This document shows positions 49,704 to 58,687 of a stretch of DNA of 64,000 nucleotides, in pieces. Under the pieces are notes generated by a model. The model saw only the letters and a list, made by a program, of their open reading frames with translations, did not search any database and was not told the DNA's origin. The number at the start of each line of letters is the position of its first letter. Positions within the stretch are counted from its first letter, which is position 1. The stretch covers positions 1 through 64,000 of the forward strand of contig DATAAZ010000025.1 of the NCBI GenBank assembly GCA_036259875.1, written 5' to 3'. This DNA is from DATAAZ01 sp036259875. GTDB lineage: Bacteria; Actinomycetota; Thermoleophilia; Gaiellales; Gaiellaceae. The position numbers and the translations under genes are program-made.

Positions 49704-50570
49704 GTGGACGCGTGGCGCGACGACCAGCTGGAGGCGTTCGAGCGCGACGGCTTCGTCGTCGTCGAGGAGGGCTTCATCGACGACGAGACGATCGAGCGGC
49801 TGCGCGCGCGCTTCGACCGGCTCTTTGCGGGCGACTACGAGACGGGCATCCGGCCGGACGAGGTGAACTGGGTCGCCGGGCGCGACCCGGACGACCGGAC
49901 GCGCCAGATCTGCAACGGCTGGAAGGCCGACCCGGCGATCGCGGCGCAGGTGCTCTCGGAGCGGACCGGCCGCCTCGCCGCCGAGCTGGTGCGGTGGGAC
50001 GGCGTGCGGATGCTCCAGGACAACTGCATCTGGAAGCCGCCAGGGACGAAGTCGCTCGGGATGCACCAGGACGGGAGCTACCTGGACTACGTCGTGCCAC
50101 CCGAGATGGTGACGTGCTGGATCGCGCTCGACGAGACGTCGGCCGAGGCGGGGACGATCACGTTCGCGGCGGGGTCGCACCGGTGGCCCCGCTCGCCCGA
50201 GAACCGGGGCGAGTTCCACGCGCCGCCGGACTGGCTCGAGCCGGTCCGGCGCGCGCTTCCGGAGGACGAGGAGCTACGGCTCGTGCCCGTGGTCGTCAAG
50301 GCGGGCGGTGCCTCCTTCCACCATCACAACACGTTTCACGGCTCTGGGCCGAACACGGCGACAGTCCACCGGCGCGCCGTCATCTCGCACCTGATCCGGG
50401 CCGACGCGACGTTCCATCCCGAGCACGTCGACCCCGCCTACTCGCGGTACCGGCGGGTCGGCGATCTCACGATGGACGAGTCGTTCTTCCCGATCGTCTG
50501 GACGCGCGACGGCCGGCGAAGCGCGTGGCTGGCGCCCGCCGAGGAGCGCGTGCCCGTCGCCTCCGGCTGA
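49704..50570 (+). CDS. Phytanoyl-CoA dioxygenase (PhyH) family Fe(II)/2-oxoglutarate oxygenase
   Basis: 288 residues from GTG 49704. The metal triad is visible as His121-x-Asp123 in GMHQDGSYLDY and His212 in FHGSGPN, with Arg224 region (VHRRAVISHL) for 2-oxoglutarate. DGFVVVEEGFIDDETIERLRARF is the usual N-terminal helix. Likely hydroxylates a small metabolite; substrate unknown. Divergent from the flavin reductase fusion by 69 bp. Confidence 0.9.
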   Translation: MDAWRDDQLEAFERDGFVVVEEGFIDDETIERLRARFDRLFAGDYETGIRPDEVNWVAGRDPDDRTRQICNGWKADPAIAAQVLSERTGRLAAELVRWDGVRMLQDNCIWKPPGTKSLGMHQDGSYLDYVVPPEMVTCWIALDETSAEAGTITFAAGSHRWPRSPENRGEFHAPPDWLEPVRRALPEDEELRLVPVVVKAGGASFHHHNTFHGSGPNTATVHRRAVISHLIRADATFHPEHVDPAYSRYRRVGDLTMDESFFPIVWTRDGRRSAWLAPAEERVPVASG

Positions 50571-50633
50571 GCCTTCCGGAACCCCGCCGCCGCGGGCGGC
50601 GTATACGGGAAACCGTTGAACGAAACGTGACCC

Positions 50634-50960
50634 GTGACCCGCTCTTCCGACAGCCTTCGTGAGCAGGCGCTCCGCCGCATCGAGCGCAAGCGAAAGTTCC
50701 AGGCCCATCTCCTCTTCTATTGCGTCGGCATGGCCGTCCTCCTCGCCGTCTGGGCGCTGACCGAATACCAGAACGCCGGCGGCTGGCCCACCGGCTTTCG
50801 GACCGGACGCGAGAACCACGACTGGGACCCCTGGATCGTCTACCCGCTGATCGGCGGCTCCGTCCTGCTGGCCGTCGACGCCTGGCAGACCTTCCGACGC
50901 GGCCCGATCTCCGAGCTCGACGTCCGGCGGGAGATGCAGCGGCTGGGCGCGCTCGACTGA
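50634..50960 (+). CDS. 2TM domain-containing small membrane protein
   Basis: 108 residues from GTG 50634. A basic amphipathic start (LREQALRRIERKRKFQAH) leads into a helix at about 24-43 and a second at about 67-85 (WIVYPLIGGSVLLAVDAWQTF), with a cytoplasmic tail SELDVRREMQRL. This is the 2TM pattern found near or fused to sensor proteins. No partner is adjacent. Confidence 0.8.
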   Translation: MTRSSDSLREQALRRIERKRKFQAHLLFYCVGMAVLLAVWALTEYQNAGGWPTGFRTGRENHDWDPWIVYPLIGGSVLLAVDAWQTFRRGPISELDVRREMQRLGALD

Positions 50961-50985
50961 GCTCGGATCCGCGATAGTTTCGGAG

Positions 50986-51591
50986 GTGGTCCTCTACGAC
51001 AGCCCGGTCTCCGGAAACTGTTACAAGGTGCGGCTTCTCCTCGCGCACCTCGGCATCCCGTACGAGCGGCGCCCGATGGACGTCGTCGACCGCTCCGACC
51101 GGCCGGAGCTCCTCGGGGGACTGAACCCGGCACTCCGCGTTCCCACCCTCGTCCTCGACGACGGTCGGCCGCTCGGGGAGTCGGGCGCAATCCTCTGGTA
51201 CTTCGGCGAGGGCACCCGGTTCGTCCCCGAGGACCGCTACGAGCGTGCGCAGGTCCTCCAGTGGATGTTCTTCGAGCAGTACGACCACGAGCCCGCGATC
51301 GCGGTGGTCCGGTTCTGGCTTGCGTACTCGGGCCGACCCGAAGCGTTCGGCGACCGGCTCGAGGAGCGAACGGCGGCCGGGTACCGGGCGCTCGATGCGA
51401 TGGAGAGGCACCTCGCCTCCGAGGGGCGGGACTACCTCGTCGGCGAAGGTCTCTCGCTCGCCGACATCGCGCTCTACGCCTACACGCACGTCGCGCACGA
51501 GGGCGGCTTCGATCTGGAGCGCTACCCCGCCATCCGCGCGTGGCTCGAGCGGGTCGCGGTCGAGCCCGGCCACGTCCCGATCGACGCGTAG
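50986..51591 (+). CDS. Glutathione S-transferase family protein
   Basis: 201 residues. Thioredoxin-fold half LYDSPVSGNCYKVRLLLAHLGIPYE, with NPALRVPTLVLDDGRPLGESGAILWYF (cis-Pro and ES glutathione contact), then an all-helical half ending LSLADIALYAYTHVAHEGGFDLERYPAIRAWLERV. GTG start at 50986; GGAG is very close to it. Actinobacteria usually lack glutathione, so the thiol cofactor is unclear. Confidence 0.9.
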   Translation: MVLYDSPVSGNCYKVRLLLAHLGIPYERRPMDVVDRSDRPELLGGLNPALRVPTLVLDDGRPLGESGAILWYFGEGTRFVPEDRYERAQVLQWMFFEQYDHEPAIAVVRFWLAYSGRPEAFGDRLEERTAAGYRALDAMERHLASEGRDYLVGEGLSLADIALYAYTHVAHEGGFDLERYPAIRAWLERVAVEPGHVPIDA

Positions 51592-51655
51592 TCGAGACGG
51601 GGCGCGTACATCCGCCGCCGTCGCTCGGCTTCGCTGGTGCCTGTAGCGCGCCCGC

Positions 51656-52204
51656 TCAGGCGGCGAGGCCCGACGGCGGCATCGCGCAGTCGTCGAGCCC
51701 GAGCTCGAGCAGGAGTGGGCTCGCCTCGTGGGCGAGCGCGATCGCGTCGTCGGCGTGGTCGAGAAGCGCGCTCACCTCGCGGCGCTCGGCCGCGCGCAGC
51801 ATCGCGCGTAGCAACCGCTCCCCCCTCGCGTTCGAGCGCTCGATCCGGCGGACGCGCGGGTCCGACCACGGCACGTCGAGCGCCCGGAAGCGTCGGTGGT
51901 AGCGCTCCGCCAGCCGGATCGCGCGGCGGAGATAGGGCACGAAATCGTCGACCGTGCCGGGCCGGCCGAGCTGCGCGAGCTCGCGCTTCTCCGCGCGGCA
52001 GAGCGCGTTCGTCGCGCGAACCCACCGCGGCTTCGCCCTCGTCTCCTTCGCCTTCGCCTTCGCCGTCGTCCGCCCGGTGTCGGCGGCGCGCTCGCCGGCA
52101 GGCGCATCGACAGCACGCGCCGGCGGTGGGTCGCCGCCAAGCAGGCGAACGCCGCCCAAGACGAGCGCGGCAGCGACGGCGGCGGCGAGAACGAGCTTGA
52201 CCAC
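51656..52204 (-). CDS. Putative secreted or membrane-anchored helical protein
   Basis: 182 residues from GTG 52204. A hydrophobic N-terminus (MVKLVLAAAVAAALVLGGVRLL) acts as signal or anchor, followed by a lysine/alanine linker. The remaining helical domain has two cysteines (NALCRAEK, LDDCAMPP) that could form a disulfide. No family recognised. Convergent with the GST gene. Confidence 0.7.
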   Translation of the reverse strand: MVKLVLAAAVAAALVLGGVRLLGGDPPPARAVDAPAGERAADTGRTTAKAKAKETRAKPRWVRATNALCRAEKRELAQLGRPGTVDDFVPYLRRAIRLAERYHRRFRALDVPWSDPRVRRIERSNARGERLLRAMLRAAERREVSALLDHADDAIALAHEASPLLLELGLDDCAMPPSGLAA

Positions 52205-52291
52205 GGGCCCCGTTCGGAGCTTGGGGCGCGCATGGCGAGCGCTCTACCCCCCTGGAGGGGGATCCCGAACGCGGCGTGTGCTCGCGAGCGG

Positions 52292-52441
52292 CTACGAGTC
52301 GGGAGCGTCCTCGCGGTCGAGGCCGCTCTCGCGCTCGCCTTCGTCCTCGCCGTACCCCTTGCCCTCCTGCTGCTCGCGCAGCTGGTCGCCGGCGGGATCG
52401 TGCTCGGCGTCGTTCTCGAACTGGTCGGCGTGCTCGCTCAT
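52292..52441 (-). CDS. Very small acidic hydrophilic protein (49 residues)
   Basis: Reads MSEHADQFENDAEHDPAGDQ and ends SGLDREDAPDS-stop. It is too charged and too low in Arg/Pro/Ala shadow bias to look like a chance frame in this GC-rich DNA. It lies in the gap between the P450 gene and the secreted protein, same strand. The ribosome site is weak (GTAGG). Function unknown. Confidence 0.55.
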   Translation of the reverse strand: MSEHADQFENDAEHDPAGDQLREQQEGKGYGEDEGERESGLDREDAPDS

Positions 52442-52450
52442 GCACGCTGC

Positions 52451-53812
52451 CTACCCGCGACTCGCCGTCCTTGCACGTCGAAGCTCGAGCTTCATCGGCA
52501 TGCCGCCCTTCGGGCGCAGCGTCACGCGTGGGTGAAGGCGCGGCTCGTACTCCGCCGGCGGGCGGAACCGCCACGCCTGCGCGAGCGTCGCGAGGACGAG
52601 AATCACCTCCGTCCGCGCGAACGCCTCGCCGATACAGACGCGCGGGCCGCCCCCGAAGGGGAAGTACGCGTATCGTGGCCGGCTCCTTCGCGCCGCCGGC
52701 GTCCACCGATCCGGGTCGAAGGCGAGCGGGTCGGGATAGAAGCGCGGGTCCCGGTGGGTCACGTACGGGCTCAGGATGACGATCGAGCCTCGCGCGATCC
52801 CGTAGCCGTCCAGGTCGTAGTCGACGAGCACGCGACGCCCGAGCAGCCAGGCGGGCGGGAAGAGGCGCATGGACTCGCTGACGACCATGTCGGCGTACCC
52901 GAGCCGCGGCAGGTCGTCCGCCGCCGGAAGCCGGCCGGCCAGCACGCGGTCGAGCTCCTCGTGCAGCTTCGCCTCCACCTCCGGGTGCCGCGCGAGCAGC
53001 CACCACGTCCACGTCAGGGCGCTTGCGGTCGTCTCGTGCCCGGCGAGCAGGATCGTCATCGCCTCGTCGCGGAGCTCGGCACGCGACCAGCCCTCCTCCC
53101 GCTCGGCGGCGAGCAAGACGGAGACAAGATCGGCGCGCTCGACGCCGCTCGTTCGGCGCTCGTCCAGAAGTCGCGCGATCGTGTCGTCGAGGCGCCGGCG
53201 CGCGGCATGGAAGCGCCGGATCGAGGGGAGCGGCAGCCGCTCGAGCGGGTCGGTATGCGGGAGCATGAAGAGGTTCAGGCCGTCGAGCGAGACGGTGAGC
53301 GCCTCGCCGATCTCGTCCGCCTCCGGCTCGAGGTCGGTCGAGAAGAGCGTCTCGCCGACGATCGCGAGAGTGACTCGCGCCATCTCACGCTGGACGTCGA
53401 TCGTCTCACGCTCGCGGCGGCGGTCGCGGGCGCGAGCCGCGGCGGCGACCATGGCGCCCGCGTACTCGCGGATCCGGTCGGGGTGGAAGAGCGGCTGGAT
53501 AACGCGGCGGTGGACGTCGTGAAAGTCGCCCTCGCTCGTCAGGAGGCCGTCGCCGAGCACGCGCTTCGTCACCTGAAGCGCTCGCCCTTTCATGAAAGCG
53601 CGGTGGTCCGCGACGAGCACGCGTCTGATGTGGTCGGGGTGCTTCAGGAGGTACGCATCCGTGCCGCCGAACGTCCAGTGGACGACGTCGCCGTACTCCC
53701 GAGCGAGCGTCTCGAGCGACCGGATCGGATCGCGCCAGAAGGCGAGCGTGTAAGCGCCCGGAATTCGTCGACGCGGGCCTTCGGGCCGGCGCGGCTCAGC
53801 CGCGGTTGCCAC
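52451..53812 (-). CDS. Cytochrome P450
   Basis: 453 residues from GTG 53812. I-helix AGHETTA (257-263), ExxR as E313-S-M-R316, and heme loop FPFGGGPRVCIGEAF with Cys393. The overall pattern (PGAYTLAFWRDPIRSLETLAREYGDVVHW) resembles fatty-acid/terpene-type P450s of the CYP4/102-like class. No redox partner gene is adjacent. The start overlaps the upstream VOC stop by 17 bp. Confidence 0.92.
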   Translation of the reverse strand: MATAAEPRRPEGPRRRIPGAYTLAFWRDPIRSLETLAREYGDVVHWTFGGTDAYLLKHPDHIRRVLVADHRAFMKGRALQVTKRVLGDGLLTSEGDFHDVHRRVIQPLFHPDRIREYAGAMVAAAARARDRRRERETIDVQREMARVTLAIVGETLFSTDLEPEADEIGEALTVSLDGLNLFMLPHTDPLERLPLPSIRRFHAARRRLDDTIARLLDERRTSGVERADLVSVLLAAEREEGWSRAELRDEAMTILLAGHETTASALTWTWWLLARHPEVEAKLHEELDRVLAGRLPAADDLPRLGYADMVVSESMRLFPPAWLLGRRVLVDYDLDGYGIARGSIVILSPYVTHRDPRFYPDPLAFDPDRWTPAARRSRPRYAYFPFGGGPRVCIGEAFARTEVILVLATLAQAWRFRPPAEYEPRLHPRVTLRPKGGMPMKLELRRARTASRG

Positions 53813-54305
53813 GAGGTGCGGCAGCCGCCCTGAGAAGACTCTCGAGATCGAGGGGGGCCGTGAACATTGCGACCTCGCCGTCGTCCCCCCGGCGCGGCCA
53901 CTCCTCCTGCGGGCGGTCCCAGTAGAGCTCGACGCCGTTTCCGTCCGGGTCGCGCAGGTACAGCGCCTCGCTGACGCCGTGATCGGAGGCACCGTCGAGC
54001 CGGGTCCCGGCCTCGAGAACGCGGCGCAGCGCATCCGCGAGGAGCTCGCGGGTCGGGTAGAGGACGGCGACGTGGTAGAGCCCCGTCGTCCCCGGAGGCG
54101 GCGGGGATCCGCCGCGGCTCTCCCACGTGTTGAGGCCGATGTGGTGGTGGTAGCCACCTGCGGAAATGAAGGCCGCCTGGTCGCCGAAGCGGAGCTGAAT
54201 CTCGAATCCGAGCACGTCGCACCAGAACGCGAGCGCGCGGTCGAGGTCGGCGACCTTCAGGTGCACATGCCCGATCCTGACGCGGGGATCGATCGAATCG
54301 GCCAT
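53796..54305 (-). CDS. VOC-family dioxygenase-like protein (catechol 2,3-dioxygenase type)
   Basis: 169 residues from ATG 54305. VRIGHVHLKVADLDRALAFWCDVLGFEI supplies a histidine ligand, GGYHHHIGLNTWESRG a second histidine, and LYLRDPDGNGVELYWDRP a glutamate, as in CatE/YfiE-like proteins. A C-terminal tail of about 35 residues follows. It is coupled with the P450 downstream, suggesting an oxidative catabolic pair. Confidence 0.88.
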   Translation of the reverse strand: MADSIDPRVRIGHVHLKVADLDRALAFWCDVLGFEIQLRFGDQAAFISAGGYHHHIGLNTWESRGGSPPPPGTTGLYHVAVLYPTRELLADALRRVLEAGTRLDGASDHGVSEALYLRDPDGNGVELYWDRPQEEWPRRGDDGEVAMFTAPLDLESLLRAAAAPRGNRG

Positions 54306-54316
54306 CGGGTGAAACT

Positions 54317-55147
54317 CTACGACGCCGCTTCCAGGCCTCGCGCCACGTCGTCCATTCTGCGGAAGGCGGCGCCGCGCTCGCCCGCATGGCGGATGAAGGC
54401 GTCGAGCATCGCGATCCGGTGGCCGCGCCCGATCACCTGCGGGTGCATCGTGACGGTGAGGACGCCGTCGTCGACGTGCTCGTCCATCCACTCGAACTCG
54501 CCCCGCCAGATCTCGAGGACCTGGCTCGGCGTCGCGCCGCCCTTCCGGTACGGGTCGAAGTTGAACTGGAAGTGGACCCAATCGTCGAGCTCGAACGAGA
54601 GCGGGAGCTCCCAGAGGCGGGACTCGCGTCCGCGCTCGAGCGGAACACCGCGCGCGACCCGGTCCCCGATCCGCGGGTGGAACGGTCGGTAGTCGCCGCT
54701 CATGAGGCTCGAGTCGTACAGGAAGCCCAGCTCCTCGACGAGCTCGAGCGTCGACTCGGAGAGGTCGGCGGACGGCGAGCGGTAGCCGAGCGGCGTCACA
54801 CCGACGCCCTCGAGAACACGCAACGCGCGCTCCATATCAGCTCGCTCGTCGTCGGGTGGCTGGTGGCTCGGGTCGACGTGCGCGTACGAGTGGTGCGCGA
54901 CCTCATGGCCGGCCTCGAGGACCGTCTCCGTCTCGCGCGGGAACGACTCGACCGTATGGCCGGGTACGAAAAACGTCGCCGCGATGCCGTGCGAGCGCAG
55001 GAGCTCGAGCACCCGCGGGACGCCGACGCGGGCCCCGTATTCGCCGCGCTGGAGCATGGCCGGCGTCACGCGGTCGTACGCAAGCCACACCGACATCGCG
55101 TCGAAGTCGAACGAGAGGCAGACCGTGCTTCGTGGCACGCGCGGCAT
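54317..55147 (-). CDS. Polysaccharide deacetylase family protein
   Basis: 276 residues. NodB motif 1 is LSFDFDAMSV (Asp14, Asp16); motif 2 is HSYAH (His86, His90). GYRSPSADLSESTLELVEELGF is motif 3, and TVTMHPQVIGRGHR the late histidine. No signal peptide, so a cytoplasmic amidohydrolase of the PuuE/HpPgdA branch (acting on a small amide such as a purine-degradation or polyamine product) fits as well as a wall deacetylase. It ends 12 bp before the VOC start. Confidence 0.88.
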   Translation of the reverse strand: MPRVPRSTVCLSFDFDAMSVWLAYDRVTPAMLQRGEYGARVGVPRVLELLRSHGIAATFFVPGHTVESFPRETETVLEAGHEVAHHSYAHVDPSHQPPDDERADMERALRVLEGVGVTPLGYRSPSADLSESTLELVEELGFLYDSSLMSGDYRPFHPRIGDRVARGVPLERGRESRLWELPLSFELDDWVHFQFNFDPYRKGGATPSQVLEIWRGEFEWMDEHVDDGVLTVTMHPQVIGRGHRIAMLDAFIRHAGERGAAFRRMDDVARGLEAAS

Positions 55148-55177
55148 GCTAGTAGGCGCCGCTTGCGGCGCTGGCAG

Positions 55178-56581
55178 TCAGGACGCGCGGGCTTCGCCTG
55201 CGCGTCCGTCTGAGATGAGCGGCGGATCCGCTCGACGTTCCTCACCATCCGACGTAGGCGGTCGCGCAAGCCGAGCGAAGAAGAACCACGCGAGCGCGGC
55301 AGCTGCGGCGTACCCGAGCGTGCTCGCCAGTGCGGCGCCCTCCGTCCCGAGCGCGGGGATGAGGACGAGCGCGAGGGCGAGCGTGACGAGCGCGCCCGCG
55401 ATCGACACGCCGAGGCTGAGGCGCGGCCGGCCGCGCCGAACCGAGAGGTAGACGACCAGGACCGTGACCGGCGCGTAGACGACGATGCCGGGCAGCAGGA
55501 AGAGAAGCGGCCGGGCGGCGCCGTCGAAGGCGTCGCCGAGCGCGAGCGGGATGGCGAACGGCGCGACGACCCCGACGACGACGGCGACGCCGCCGGTGAA
55601 GACGAGGGCACGGAACGCCGCCCGAGCGACGAGGCGCGCCGCTGCAGCGTCCGTCTCGTGCACCGCCGGAGCGGTGATCGCGCCGGCGAGTGCGGCCGCG
55701 ATCAGCCACATCGCCTCGGCCGCCTGCATCGCGATCGAGTAGATGCCGACCTCGGCGAGACCCTCGTAGCGGTCGAGGACGAAGAGCTCGACTCGGTAGC
55801 TCACGAGGTTGACGACGTGCACGGCGCCCATCGCCAGCGCGAGGCGGGTGAGCAGCCGCGCCGACCGGTCGGCGAGCGGAGGGAGGTCGGGCGGGAGCCA
55901 GATGTCCCGTGCGGCCGTCAGCGCGAAGACGGCTGTGGCCGCGTTCGCGAGCGCCCACGCCCCGACCGCGCCGCGCACGCCCGCGTCGAGCCAGACGACG
56001 AGGACGAGCATCCCGACGAGCGTCAGGACGGGCGAGCCGAGCTGGACGTAGTTCCAGAGGCGGATCCGCGCGAGGCCGAGGAGGACGCCGGAAGTCGACT
56101 GCCAGAGGACGTTCGGGACGAGGGCGAGCGCCGCGAGGAGGGCGACGTCGAAGTCGATTCCGCCGAGGTTCGAGCCTCCGGCGGCGATGAGCGGTACCGC
56201 CGCCGCGCCTCCGAGGACGCCGAGCGCGAAGGCGCGGCGAACGAGCGGCTGGAGGTTCGCGCGCTCCTCGGCGAGCCGGTTCGTGACCGCGACGCCGAGC
56301 TGGCCGAGCAGGCGCGAGAAGATCGTGACGCCGAGGACCGCGACGACATAGGCGCCGCGACCCGACGGCTCCAGGAAGCGCCCCTGGAGGACCACGAGAC
56401 CGAGCGCGAGCGGCGTCGAGAGGCCGCGAAAGACAAGGATCTCGACGGTGTTGCGGGCGACCTGCCTGGCGCCCGGGACCGGCCGCCGGGGCAGGTTCGG
56501 CTGGACCGGGGGCGCGAGGTCGTCCGCGGCGTCGCCTTTGACCGCCGGGAGCGCCTGCCTTCCGTAGCCTGTCGACGCCAT
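55178..56581 (-). CDS. Oligosaccharide flippase-type (MATE/MVF-like) membrane protein
   Basis: 467 residues from ATG 56581, with about twelve to fourteen hydrophobic segments (FRGLSTPLALGLVVLQGRFL, YVVAVLGVTIFSRLLG, GAVGAWALANAATAVFAL, YSIAMQAAEAMWLIAAALAG). This is the polysaccharide biosynthesis/O-unit flippase pattern. The open frame above 56581 is a shadow. Its start codon overlaps the start codon of the divergent oxidase gene within one CATG. Confidence 0.83.
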   Translation of the reverse strand: MASTGYGRQALPAVKGDAADDLAPPVQPNLPRRPVPGARQVARNTVEILVFRGLSTPLALGLVVLQGRFLEPSGRGAYVVAVLGVTIFSRLLGQLGVAVTNRLAEERANLQPLVRRAFALGVLGGAAAVPLIAAGGSNLGGIDFDVALLAALALVPNVLWQSTSGVLLGLARIRLWNYVQLGSPVLTLVGMLVLVVWLDAGVRGAVGAWALANAATAVFALTAARDIWLPPDLPPLADRSARLLTRLALAMGAVHVVNLVSYRVELFVLDRYEGLAEVGIYSIAMQAAEAMWLIAAALAGAITAPAVHETDAAAARLVARAAFRALVFTGGVAVVVGVVAPFAIPLALGDAFDGAARPLLFLLPGIVVYAPVTVLVVYLSVRRGRPRLSLGVSIAGALVTLALALVLIPALGTEGAALASTLGYAAAAALAWFFFARLARPPTSDGEERRADPPLISDGRAGEARAS

Positions 56582-58040
56582 GCTCGCCGCGAACCATTCC
56601 CGTCCAAGCGTCACGCCGAGCCTGCCGCCGTGGTGGCTCGAAGAGGCACTCGCCGCCGAGGGAGCACGTGACGATCTTCGATCTGTCGGTGAAGGGCCCG
56701 GCGCCCGGCTCGAGGGAGAGCGGCGCGTCGACGTCGCGATCGTCGGCGGGGGATACACGGGCCTCTGGACGGCGCTCGCCCTTCGGGAGCGCGAGCCATC
56801 CGCTTCGGTCGCCGTCCTCGAGGCGGAGGTGTGCGGCTGGGGGCCGAGCGGGCGCAACGGCGGCTTCCTGAACGGCTATTGGACGCATCTCCACCGGCTG
56901 CGAGCGACCTTCGGCGACGGTGACTCCGTCGAAATCGCGCGAACCGCCGCCCGGGTGATCCCGGCCGTCCGGGCCTTCTGCGAGACGCGGGGCGCGGATG
57001 TCTGGCTCCGAGAGGGCGGCTACCTGAAGGTATCCGCTGCGCCGGCCCAGGACACGGCCGTGGAGCGGTCGATCGCGACGGCGCGGGAGCTCGGCGTCGA
57101 GGAGGAGGCGGTACCCCTCTCGCCCGATCAGGTGGCCGAGCGCTGCCTCTCACCGGTCTTCCGCCGCGGCGTCTTCTTCCCCGACGGCGCCACCGTCCAG
57201 CCGGCCCGGCTCGCGCGCGCTCTCAGGCGCGCCGTTCTCGCGGATGGGATCGAGCTGCACGAACGGACGCGGGTGACGCGCCTTCGTTCCGGGCGTCCGA
57301 GCGTGCTCGAGACGCCGCGCGGCCGGGTCGTTGCCGACGAGGTCGTCGTGGCGACGAACGCCCATACGACCGGTCTCCCGCCGCTCGGAAGCCGCCTCAC
57401 GAACTTCGGGAGCTACGTCGTCCTGACGGAGCCGGTTCCCGATCTCCTCCGCGAGATCCGCTGGACGGGCGGCGAGGCGGTCACGGACGGGCGAATGTTC
57501 ATTCACTACTTCCGGACGACGTCTGACGGGCGCGTGCTCATGGGGAGCGGCTCAGGCCCGATCGGGCACGGCGGGCGGGTCGACGACCGGTTCTCCCGCG
57601 ACGCGCCGACGGCGGCTCGCGCCGAGCGCGGTCTTCGACGGCTCCTCCCGTCGCTCGCCGATGCCCGCGTGGAACGCACATGGGGTGGGCCAATCGACGT
57701 CTCCGCCGACCACTTCCCGTTCTTCGGAACGCTGGCGGGGACGCACGTCCACTACGGGGTCGGGTACTCGGGCCACGGGGTCGGCCCGAGCTGGCTCGGG
57801 GGGCAGATCCTCGCCTCACTCGCGCTCGACCGCGACGACGAGTGGCGCGCGCACCCGCTCGTGCGCGTCCCGCGTGCGAGCCTGCCACCGGAGCCGCTGA
57901 AGCGTCTCGGCGGCGGCGTCATCCGCGCCGCGATCCTGGCGGTGGAAGCGGCCGAGGAGGACGGCCGTCGCGCGGCGCTACCCGTTCGCGCCGTTGCCGG
58001 CCTGCCGCGCCTCCTTCGGATGCCGCTCGGAACTCGCTGA
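56580..58040 (+). CDS. FAD-dependent amine oxidoreductase (DAO family, gamma-glutamylputrescine oxidase-like)
   Basis: 486 residues from ATG 56580. Dinucleotide motif VAIVGGGYTGLWTALAL near residue 52, then CGWGPSGRNGGFLNGYW, a DAO-family FAD covalent/entry region, and a C-terminal SADHFPFFGTLAGTHVHYGVGYSGHGVG. PuuB and related amine oxidases share these. With the downstream regulator, aldehyde dehydrogenases and PotA/PotD, it probably oxidises a polyamine derivative to an aldehyde. Confidence 0.88.
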   Translation: MLAANHSRPSVTPSLPPWWLEEALAAEGARDDLRSVGEGPGARLEGERRVDVAIVGGGYTGLWTALALREREPSASVAVLEAEVCGWGPSGRNGGFLNGYWTHLHRLRATFGDGDSVEIARTAARVIPAVRAFCETRGADVWLREGGYLKVSAAPAQDTAVERSIATARELGVEEEAVPLSPDQVAERCLSPVFRRGVFFPDGATVQPARLARALRRAVLADGIELHERTRVTRLRSGRPSVLETPRGRVVADEVVVATNAHTTGLPPLGSRLTNFGSYVVLTEPVPDLLREIRWTGGEAVTDGRMFIHYFRTTSDGRVLMGSGSGPIGHGGRVDDRFSRDAPTAARAERGLRRLLPSLADARVERTWGGPIDVSADHFPFFGTLAGTHVHYGVGYSGHGVGPSWLGGQILASLALDRDDEWRAHPLVRVPRASLPPEPLKRLGGGVIRAAILAVEAAEEDGRRAALPVRAVAGLPRLLRMPLGTR

Positions 58041-58064
58041 CGAAATGCACACGGGTTCCCCCGA

Positions 58065-58087
58065 TTCGCTGCGCAATGCGCAGCGAA
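58065..58087. promoter_or_regulatory. Perfect 23-bp palindrome at the lrp-type gene start
   Basis: TTCGCTGCGC and GCGCAGCGAA are exact inverted repeats of 10 bp with AAT between. The candidate ATG (58076) falls in its centre. It is a good candidate operator for the regulator encoded here, or for another regulator of the operon. Confidence 0.6.
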
Positions 58088-58687
58088 CTGGTAGCGTCCC
58101 CGCCCGAACCGTTGGCCGGCGTGGTTTCGAGAGGTGAACGCGGCAACCGGGCGGCGCGCGGCCCGGTCGAGCGGCCCGAATCGATCGACGGGCTCGACCG
58201 CGCCATCATCGAGGCGCTCCAGGAGAACGGGCGCGAGTCGTTCCGCCACATCGCGGAGAAGCTCGGCGTCTCGGAGGCGACGGTCCGCAACCGCTACGCG
58301 CGCCTGACGCGCGCGAACGTGCTCCAGGTCACCGGCGTCACGAACCCGCTCGGGCTCGGGTTCGACGCGCAGGCGATGCTGGGGATCAAGACGAGCGGGC
58401 GCGTCGAGGAGGTCGCGGACGAGATCGCAAGCTGGCGCGAGGCCGACTACGTCGTCGTGACCGCGGGCCAGTTCGACCTGCTCGTCGAGGTCGTCTGCGC
58501 CGACAAGCGCCACCTGCTCGACATGATCAACCGCATTCGAGCGATCCGGGGCGTCGTCTCGACGGAGAGCTTCGTCTACCTGGAGCTCTGGAAGCAGCTC
58601 TACGACTGGGGTGCGCGCCCGAACGGCGCGCAGTCAGGGAATCGGGCGGCCGGGAACGGCCGTACCAGGAATCGGAGGTCGAAATGA
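58076..58687 (+). CDS. Lrp/AsnC-family transcriptional regulator
   Basis: 203 residues from ATG 58076; GTG 58121 is a reasonable alternative that would place the palindrome fully upstream. HTH: IDGLDRAIIEALQENGRESFRHIAEKLGVSEATVRNRYARL; RAM/effector domain: YVVVTAGQFDLLVEVVCADKRHLLDMINRIRAIRGVVSTESFVYL. Sensor of an amino acid or amine, likely controlling this operon. The stop overlaps the next start (ATGA). Confidence 0.9.
   Translation: MRSELVASPPEPLAGVVSRGERGNRAARGPVERPESIDGLDRAIIEALQENGRESFRHIAEKLGVSEATVRNRYARLTRANVLQVTGVTNPLGLGFDAQAMLGIKTSGRVEEVADEIASWREADYVVVTAGQFDLLVEVVCADKRHLLDMINRIRAIRGVVSTESFVYLELWKQLYDWGARPNGAQSGNRAAGNGRTRNRRSK

Noticed and set aside
51896..53833. 645-residue plus-strand open frame
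   Set aside because: Antisense shadow of the cytochrome P450 gene, which has heme, ExxR and I-helix motifs.
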